Part shown: one piece after another, positions 56,605-64,000 of the stretch | Layout of the letters: every line of letters begins with the position of its first letter | Position numbering within the stretch: position 1 is the stretch's first letter | Source: Scytalidium lignicola | Lineage: Eukaryota; Ascomycota; Leotiomycetes | DNA: 64,000 nt | NCBI GenBank assembly: GCA_002812745.2 | Contig: NCSJ02000020.1 | Span: 186,001 to 250,000 of the forward strand | Reading direction: 5' to 3' | The notes under the pieces: model-generated | Database searches by the model: none | The model's input: the letters and a program-made list of their open reading frames with translations, nothing else | Told to the model about the DNA's origin: nothing | Program-made: the position numbers and the translations under genes

Positions 56605-58937
56605 TCAATCAGCCTTGGGAGGCTGCCATCCGTTAATGTACGCCATAATTCCCATCCCAATCAGAACGACACCTAACATCGAGGCATATGGTGTTGAGTG
56701 ATATAGTAGAGCAGCCTGTTTGGCTCTGGATTGCTGAGTGAGAGTATTTGCATCTGCGAGCCCCGGAATAAGGTCCTCTTTGCCTCTAATCGACTTGCCA
56801 TTGGCTACAACCTGCTTCTGCAAGAGTGGTGCAAGCAGAGAGTTCCCATCCACTGTGCCATTAGCAACTTTCCCAGACAAAGCTGGTGACGTTGCTCGCT
56901 CTGTTGAGGAAGATCGTCTGGCTGACTCCTCTGCTCGGATCTTTTCAACCATTTCAGCCAAGGTTTTCCTATCAGCATCTCGCTCTGACTCTGCAATCTC
57001 TGCTCGCTTTCGGAACGCCTCGGCGTGTTGTCTGAGCTCCTGCATCTCGGCAAGCATGCTCTCGATCCGCTGCTCTAGAAGTGTGGTCGATGTAGCAATA
57101 GCATTGGTATCGACTGGTTCTACTTCTTTAGTGACGGGAACCTTCTCACCCCCCATCTCTTTAGTTGGTAACTCTACAATTTGCTCAGATGGCTTTCCGA
57201 TCAACGAGTCCTGAAGCTCCAATAGATTCTTCGATGCAGCTCGAGTGGATTCCTCCTCGAGTCTTCTGGCAACCTCTTCGGCTAATTCCCGTGCCTGTCG
57301 TTCTTTTTGGAGCATCTCTTCAAGGTCACGCATACGAGCGTTTTGGATATCTATCTCTTTCTTAGCAGAAGCTAAAGCCTCTGCTAGGGCTACTATTTGA
57401 CTCGAAGGCTCTTGGCGGATCGGCGACATGCTGGTTTGTGACCGAGGTCTCTCAGTACTAGATCGTTTGATGGATGGAGATGGAGGTTCGGTATGAGAAC
57501 GGCTTGTGTCAGGCTTCTCTGGAAGTGGTTGCTGTGGGGGAGGTGCTGGAGGCTCTGAAAACCGAGCTATGTTTTCCAGCTTCGCTGATAGAACGCCATT
57601 GGCCTGTGGAGCTTTCGTTGGCTCGGGGGCAGGAGCCTTTTCTGCATCTATAACATCATTCTTTGTTACTAGTGTAGAAATGAACTGTTCTGTTCGTCCA
57701 AGATCTAGAGTCTGAAGCCTTGCCGCGCGCATTTCGTGCTGATGGAGATTAGCAGCTTGAAGAGAGCTTTGAATCAGATGGTACTCACTGTCAATCTCTT
57801 CACAATTTGCTCCGTTGTTACGGGCGTTAACCAGAAGTTCATAGGACGTTGCTGCTGACCCATTATACCACTTATCTGACTTCCTGCAACGCTGTTTGGT
57901 GTACCAATTCGAGAACTGCTACCAATCGATCCTTGACTCCCTGCTCTGCCTCTTACTTGAATCCCGCCCTGAGACTGTAGACCCATTTGCCCGTTCGCAG
58001 GATCAAGATCACCAAAGCTCATATCTAAAACATTGTTTGTAGCGCCTAAAAATCCAGCGTGTTCCACTTTTGCAGCAACCTTGTGATGTACGACTGTCTT
58101 CTGATCTTCGCTGACAATATCAATTCCAAGTTCTAAATGATCCTGCGTTTGCAACTCATGAGGTTCAGAATCGCGGTTCTCTGGAGACAAGCGCGTTCCA
58201 TTAACAAAGGTTCCATTCGAAGACTTCACATCGCGAATCCAAACCTTTCCAGTCTTATCTGCCCATATCTCTGCATGTTGCCGAGACAGGACCTTCGAGT
58301 CAAAGAAACCATTCAGAGGCGTTGGAACAGTCTTAGCATTCGTCTGGCGACCAATCCTCAAACTGTCAGGATAGAAGGGGACGCTGATGGTCTTTCGTTC
58401 GAAAGTTCCATTCATAGATAACAAATATAGCACTGGGTTGCCTTCACCAGTTGGACGACCCCCATTAATTTGTTGCAGTGGGCTTTGCAGAAGATGCTGG
58501 GAGGGAACAATGGGAGACGGCTGGTGGATAGAGGACATAGCAGACGTAGCAGACGTAGCAGATGCACCATTTGTCGCCAGAATTGATTGTGGGCGTGCGA
58601 CAGATACCCCGGCGACGGGATCTGCTTTATTCAATGGCCATGGTCCACCTCTTTGCACTTTCTTTCGTGCCGTCGCAGCACCCCAGTTAGGGTCTCCAGC
58701 AGCGGGATTTGGAACACCATTTGGTGAAGGCGATGGCGAGGGTGTTATAGACATGGACGAGGACGAACCGTTAGTCGCTATGGAGGATGAATTTGGGCGC
58801 TGAGCGCTCTTTCGCGGCATGAACATTTTAGCGACGTCGTCTGGGTTCATCGCATTGAGACCTCCTTGAGTCCCATTAGTTCCCCATCCTGGCCGGTTGA
58901 TCTGCTGGAAACTAAGCGGACTCGCAACAGCCGTCAT
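56605..58937 (-). CDS. tail-anchored FHA-domain protein, SLMAP/Far9-10 (PRO45)-like STRIPAK candidate
   Basis: Two exons, 58937-57789 and 57738-56605, give 760 residues. A Ser/Pro-rich N-terminus precedes an FHA domain at about residues 165-280, with RIGRQTNAKTVPTPLNGFFD, then SRQHAEIWAD and SSNGTFVNGTRL, the phosphothreonine-binding GR...SxxH...NG core. A long coiled coil (EIDIQNARMRDLEEMLQKER) occupies about 480-680, and a single C-terminal span (YASMLGVVLIGMGIMAYING) lies seven residues from the end. FHA plus coiled coil plus tail anchor is the layout of SLMAP, yeast Far9/Far10 and Sordaria PRO45, which tether STRIPAK to ER or nuclear-envelope membranes. The family assignment rests on architecture. 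Confidence 0.88.
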
Positions 58938-59793
58938 CTGAAGGGTCGAGATTGTATTGGATAGGCGTTGAAGTTAGGAGCGATGATTAAGTCGATTGAG
59001 GTGTTGATTTAGGGGTGTAAGAAAAAAATGAATCTCCCCCGTCCCCCAAAAAAAGCAGCCAACTCCGCGACCACAACCCGTTTCCAAGTCCCTGTAGATA
59101 AATAAATTACGACCAAAATGAGCGACTCGACCGTAAGAACCGTCTGGAGGATGGAAAAAAGCACGTGTGGAGCTCTGTCGTTGAAGCTGTCAGCCAATGT
59201 GTGCCATCGTTAGTGCTATGATGACGGGCGGTAAACGGCAGCAATCCCGCGAGGAGAGCCTCACGACGATCGAAACTGAGCAGAAATCCAAGATGGCAAA
59301 AGAGAGACTCACCGCTGTAAGGCACAGGAAGTGCAAGGGAATTGAGAAGTGGTGAAAGGCGTGGCCTAGCCTCTGGCGGACCTTCGAAGTAGAAAGTTTG
59401 GAGGTTCTTTACGGGGGTCGTGAGACACACGCGAGGTTTACACGGGCCAACCAGCGGCTACAACGAGGATAAGAGCACGAGATCAACACGAGATGAATGA
59501 GAAGGTCATCGTTGTCCAAGATGGACGGCCGGTCACCGATATAAGCAGACTGCAAGGCTTCGATATATCTGGATTTTTGTAGCGCTTGTCTTTGACTTAA
59601 CCTCTGTAAACGCTGTTGATTGTCTTTAGGCTCTTTTCACGTGACTGTGGAGAAGTGGTCTGTGCACTCCTACGTACGGGAAGTGCCGGTGGGAACTTTA
59701 TGTGCAAGTTGTTGAACATTCAGAGAACTGCAGCTCAAAAGGTTTGAAGAGACTTTAGGAAAACACCATTGACCCGTCGTATCTCCATTCAAG
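58938..59793. promoter_or_regulatory. divergent promoter region of the FHA gene and MGR2
   Basis: 856 bp between two divergent starts. Frames on the minus strand at 59009-59430 overlap and lack features. No specific site assigned. Confidence 0.4.
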
Positions 59794-60360
59794 ATGCCTG
59801 TTCCAGTAGGAGGAGGCATGGCCGGACCATCCACTTGGGATAAGTGTATGCATTCTTCTCCGGAGTTGAGAAAGCACCTCTTTAGATGATCTTGAACTGA
59901 CTATATTTCTAGTCAAGATGGGTGCGATGATGGGAAGTAGTAAGTAGAACCAACTACAAACTCTAATTATGAGTGCTAAAACATTATTTGTAGCTGTCGG
60001 TGTGATTATTGGGTTCATATTTGGTGAGCTACTTCGTCCAAAATCTTGTATATCCTGTTTTTTTAACGTCAAGGGGATAAAAGGTTCGGTCAACATCATG
60101 AGATACGGTGCCGGTCCCAATGGAATAATGAGAACTCTTGGGCAATATATGCTTGGATCTGGCGCAACCTTTGGGTAAACATTCTTGACGAAATCGAGTC
60201 CTATAATGCCGGGATGCTGATAATTCGGGAATCCAGGTTCTTCATGTCGATAGGTAGCACTATCCGATCAGATTCGACTTCTAGACAGGCGATGGAGGCG
60301 TTTGCACGCTCAAGAAGGCGGCCAATTGTTATGGCTAGACAACCATATCATCAATCATAA
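59794..60360 (+). CDS. MGR2: Mgr2, TIM23-associated mitochondrial inner-membrane protein (Romo1 family)
   Basis: Five small exons, 59794-59845, 59913-59939, 59994-60023, 60084-60174 and 60237-60360, close at 107 residues; no single frame shows the gene. The joined protein reads MPVPVGGGMAGPSTWDKFKM, then GAMMGSTVGVIIGFIFG (first span), SVNIMRYGAGPNGIMRTLGQ, MLGSGATFGFFMSIGSTIRS (second span) and a basic tail ending YHQS. Two glycine-rich spans with the FGFFMSIG segment identify the Mgr2/Romo1 family. It couples Tim21 to the TIM23 translocase and acts as a lateral gatekeeper in the inner membrane. The donor in codon 18 is T|GTATGC; the earlier GTGTAT would break the frame. Confidence 0.9.
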
Positions 60361-61094
60361 TGGAACGCAGATGTGAAATGCCGATGTAACAACATTTGAG
60401 GAGGAATGGGTGGCTTAGCGGGTTCGGCGTCAGTCACATACCATGTACTTCATACACCAACAACAGCTGTTAGTACGATCTGTAGTTCTGCTCCATTATT
60501 TGGAGGTGAGCTAGCAGTTGCAGCATATAAAAGTTATGTTTACGAGCAGCGATACACTGCAGGGGTTCACTCTCGTGATTGGTCTGATATCCCGCTTTCA
60601 CAATATATATACTTTGTACTTTACTCGTTGAGTTTTAGATTTTCTACTCCAATCACTTGTCTAGTAAATGTGTTATTTCATGTGCTTACATATAGGCTGT
60701 TAATCTCGTCAGTTCCGTTTCAGGGGGAAAAGACTCCCCTCAGAAGACGAGTAATAGGGGACTATGTAAACTTCCGCAGCTTAGTCCTTAGTTAAATCAT
60801 ATATAGCTCTACTAGTACCCTTTTTAGAGCACATAATCAACTTTCTATGGCTCCATCTTCTCTTGTCAAGGCCAAAAAAATATAACCCTAAAAAAGGATA
60901 CAGAACACTGTATCTGATATATCTATGGAATAGACTCAACCCGATCTACATAACTCGCCGTAGAAACCCTCTAGCCGGTATATAATCCCTGTGCCATCAA
61001 ACCTAAAAGCAAAAGAAAGAAAGAAAGAAACCCTAGCTCCAGATAACCCAATTTCAAGGCAATAGACTATGAACACTCCAAATCCAAAACCCCT
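60361..61094. other. intergenic between convergent genes
   Basis: 734 bp. A 129-codon frame at 60406-60795 lacks features. A short AAAG microsatellite lies at about 61013-61031. Confidence 0.4.
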
Positions 61095-62541
61095 CTACCC
61101 CCTCCTCTCATGAACCAACCTCCCCTTAACCCAAACAGCCCTACGTATTCCTATCATCACCATTAAACACCCACTTAGCAATCCTATCATCCCAACTCTC
61201 CCACCCAAAGATATCCACCGGCCCAACCTCCTCCTCCTCCACACTCCCCAACCCAACCAACTGCACATCCCACTCCATCCCAACCTCAAACCCACCAACC
61301 CTCTCCTCCAACCCAACGACCTTCGCACCGCCCCTAGTCCCAAGATACAACACCTCCTCAATACTCAACTTCGCCTCCTCATCCCCTCCCATCGCAACAT
61401 GCCGACTAACCAGCAGCGCATGTCTCGCCGCTTCCAGGATACTAGCACTATACCCACCGCTCATATCCGTCCCCAGCCCAATCTCAACCCCCTGGTTAAG
61501 CATCCACCGAATCTTCGCCGTCCCAGACGTAATGGAGGAATTACTCACGGGACAATGACTAATCTTCGACCGTCGTTCCTTGATAAGCTTCACCTCGTCC
61601 TCAGACAAATGCACCGCGTGCGCAAGGATCGTCTTGGGCGTGAGCAAGCCGTGGGCGTCGTAGACGGCGGTGTAGTTCGGCTGGTCTGGGAAGAGCTTCT
61701 TGACCAGCTCCATCTCGCCGTGGTTCTCGGAGATGTGCGTCTGGATCGGGAGGTTGGTTTCCTGGTGGATTGCGCTGAGCCCGTGCATCATCTCGCTGGT
61801 GCAGCTGGGGGCGAAGCGCGGCGTCAGGATCGGCGTTATCAGCGCGTGGGTTGGGTCGATGGAGGAGATGTGGGCGATGGAGGCGCGGGTGTCTTGCAGT
61901 CCTTGGGCGGCGGAGACGTCGCGGTAGTAGTCTGGGGAGAGGCGGTCCATGCAGCAGCGGCCGACGAAGGCGCGCTGTCCGTGGGAGAGGCAGAGGTCGG
62001 CGAGGATGTTGGTTGAGGGGACGGAGATGGTGGCGTAGTAGGAGGCCGTTGTGGTGCCGTGGGAGAGGGTGCGTTTGATGCATTGGGTGTAGACGGTTTG
62101 GGCTTTCTTGGGGTCGGAGAGACTGCTTTCCATGGGGAAGGTGTAGGTCTCTAGCCAGTCCATGAGGGTGGTCTTCCCGAATATGCCTGCATTGGGATAT
62201 TGTGAGGCATGGATATGAGTGTCTTTAGAGAGTATATGGGTTAGAAATTGTTTCTTTTCTTGGTTTGGTGGTTTCTCCATTCACTCACCTATGAAGCCTG
62301 GAAAGAAGAATTGATCTGGTTTAGCAGCTCGTACTGTGACATCCTCACTCGACCAGCCAAGCTTGGGGAAGAGTGTTTGCTCTGCCTTGGTGCGGTCACA
62401 GTCCTTATCTACCGCAACAATAGTCCCCTTTTCATCCACGCAGACAGCAGTATTGTGTAAGAATTCCAGATGTTCCAAGTCCTTACAATGAATAAAAGTA
62501 CCCAAGTAGAGGGTCTTTTGAGGTGGGGAAGGAGGGGCCAT
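61095..62541 (-). CDS. guanine deaminase with a frameshift at the 3' end
   Basis: Exons 62541-62289 and 62222-61141 join the metal site as FFPGFIGDTHIHASQYPNAG. Further motifs follow in order: HGTTTASYYAT, PIQTHISENHGEMELVKKL, LAHAVHLSEDE, ISHCPVSNSSI and GLGTDMSGGYS, the guanine deaminase layout of the amidohydrolase superfamily (guanine to xanthine, cytosolic). The main frame stops at 61141 after FNGDDRNT. The expected ending RAVWVKGRLVHERRG is present immediately downstream in another frame and closes at 61095. A single-base loss near 61145-61150 (real or sequencing) explains this. Without it the protein would be about 376 residues long after the exon-1 leader of 84. Confidence 0.88.
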
Positions 62542-63138
62542 GATAAAGACAGCTAGCTACGATATTATCTACCTATCAGTCAAAAATCTTCACAACAAAA
62601 ATCACAAAAATATAAATGCGTCCTCAGTCCGCTTTATATATTCCAGCCTCGTGCTCACTCTCTGTGATAATGCAGGGGGGTATTCTTCATTTGAGGATTT
62701 GCTTGTTTTCTCCTCCAACCAATTGTCTAGACCGCATCCCCTCCGCCAAAGGGGCTAGTAGCCAGAAAGGGTAAGTCGAAGCGGCGGTCGTAGGCGGATT
62801 CCGCGAGGTTCTTCTGACGGGGATTGGCCATCTGCGACGACCAGATAAAAATTATACTGGTATTGGATTCTAATGGGAGATGATCACCCTTGAGGTTTCA
62901 GAAAGAAACCACAGAAATTAAGTATATTCAGATAGCATTGCGTAACGTTATAATAAGAAAAGTCTCATGTACTATATATAAGCCCAAAAAAGGTATCCTA
63001 TCTCTAACTATATTTAAGAATCACAAATGCCATCAAATCTGCTAATCCATGCGAGGATATTTTCAAACATCTAGGCCTTACATAAATCCACGCCGCATCG
63101 AAATCCGTACATATGGTCCCTGGAGATCTAATGTCCAT
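62542..63138. other. intergenic
   Basis: 597 bp between the guanine deaminase start and the dehydrogenase stop, both minus-strand genes. No feature recognised. Confidence 0.35.
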
Positions 63139-64000
63139 CTACAACTTCGCCTTCTGCTGCGTAATCTTTCCACTAATCTCCCTAGGGTTTACCAGAGGAT
63201 CATAGATTTGATTGCTCTGAATAGTGGTGTTAGTGACTATATAGACAAATGGATACAAAATAGCATATGATAAGGGAAGAGAGAGAGGGAGGGAGAGTGA
63301 CATACCAAAGTATCTACTGGCACAGTGGTAGTATGTGAACTCAACGCCCTGGCATCTACCAACGACGGGTTCAAATCGGCAATGCTGGTGCATCCAATCA
63401 ACCGCATATTCATCTCCATCTCATCCTTCAATAACTGCATCGCACGGTCAACACCTGGCTCTCCGTAGGCGCTCATGGCATATAAGAACGGCCGTCCGAT
63501 ACCAACGCCCTTAGCGCCCAGACACAAGGCTTTGATAATATCAGTAGCTCGTCGAACACCTCCATCAATGAAGATCTCAATGCGGTTTTCCAAGCCCATT
63601 TGCCGGAGAACAGGCATGACTTCTGCAAGGACTTCGATCCCGGAGCGAGATGTCTCAAGTTGCCGTCCGCCGTGGTTGGAGAGGACTACACCATGGCAGC
63701 CCGCTTCGATTGCTCGGACGACATCTTCCACTCTCTGGACACCTTTGAGGATGATAGGCATCTTGGTGATGGAGAGGAACCAGGGGATGTCTTTCCAGCT
63801 CAGGGAAGGATCGATAAAGCTTGAGATAGCTCTTGCAGCCCCTTGAGACTTGTCTGTCTCCTGGCCACTCTGCACTCTAGACCCCTCATCTGTGAACTTG
63901 GTCCGCATGTCCTTTTCTCGACGACCCAGCTGTGGTGCATCAACGGTGATGAACAAACCTTTGCACCCCCGCTTTTCGGCATGCTGGACAATCTTCTTGG
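63139..64000 (-). CDS. FMN-dependent alpha-hydroxyacid dehydrogenase (L-lactate dehydrogenase/cytochrome b2 type), C-terminal part
   Basis: The gene runs off the right edge. Visible exons are from the edge to 63306 and 63216-63139, spliced in phase 0. Sequence includes GCKGLFITVDAPQLGRREKD, KMPIILKGVQRVEDVVRAIE, GVVLSNHGGRQLETSRSGIE (catalytic His and substrate-binding Arg) and FIDGGVRRATDIIKALCLGA followed by GVGIGRPFLYAMSAYG (FMN phosphate site). The order is that of the FMN_dh barrel. Whether an N-terminal cytochrome b5 domain exists, which would make it mitochondrial cytochrome b2, cannot be seen. The short last exon encodes LVNPREISGKITQQKAKL. Confidence 0.92.

Noticed and set aside
60406..60795. 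129-codon ORF after MGR2
   Set aside because: The composition is random-like, it lies in a convergent 3' spacer, and it has no recognisable motif.
61399..62016. 205-codon plus-strand ORF opposite guanine deaminase
   Set aside because: It is a shadow of the high-GC deaminase exon; the real frame is the minus strand with catalytic motifs.

Overview
The window is nuclear DNA of a filamentous ascomycete. Many short spliceosomal introns (about 45-110 nt, GT...AG), fungal-only families and the gene order SLA2 - MAT - APN2 - COX13 show this. The gene content fits Leotiomycetes/Helotiales best; that placement is inference. Most genes were rebuilt here as exon chains whose splice phases close exactly. 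Nine single ambiguous bases (n) lie beside homopolymer runs. All three that fall in coding exons behave as surplus bases, because deleting them restores the reading frame.

Layout. 1-11.6 kb holds the end of a coiled-coil protein (+), an ABC-F ATPase (-), a CECR5/HDHD5-type HAD hydrolase (+) and the APC/C subunit Apc5 (+). 11.6-18.6 kb holds a gene-poor stretch, the mitochondrial inner-membrane peptidase IMP2 (-) and an unrecognised four-finger protein (-). 18.6-34.98 kb is the mating-type region. SLA2 (+) is followed by about 4 kb of noncoding DNA, the alpha-box gene MAT1-1-1 (-), an unrecognised four-exon MAT-locus gene (-), the HMG-box gene MAT1-2-1 (+), a wrecked nuclease-fold-like gene (-), APN2 (-) and COX13 (+). 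Having alpha-box and HMG genes 1.9 kb apart in one haploid locus implies a homothallic organism, or a homothallic ancestor.

35.8-52 kb holds a membrane-anchored amidohydrolase (+), a Pth11/rhodopsin-like membrane protein (+), a CSC1/OSCA-type (DUF221) channel (+), a doubtful gene loosely like transcription-factor regulatory domains (+) and a mitochondrial carrier of the Ymr166c/Mme1 type (+). 52-64 kb holds a laccase (-), a tail-anchored FHA/SLMAP-like STRIPAK candidate (-), MGR2 of the TIM23 translocase in five small exons (+), a guanine deaminase with a 3' frameshift (-) and the C-terminal part of an FMN-dependent alpha-hydroxyacid dehydrogenase that runs off the window (-).

Mobile DNA is limited to non-autonomous elements. 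Two are clear TA-flanked inverted-repeat (MITE-like) elements, near 5.1 kb and 52.5 kb, and a weaker one lies near 47.1 kb. No tRNA, rRNA, CRISPR array or intact transposase was seen.
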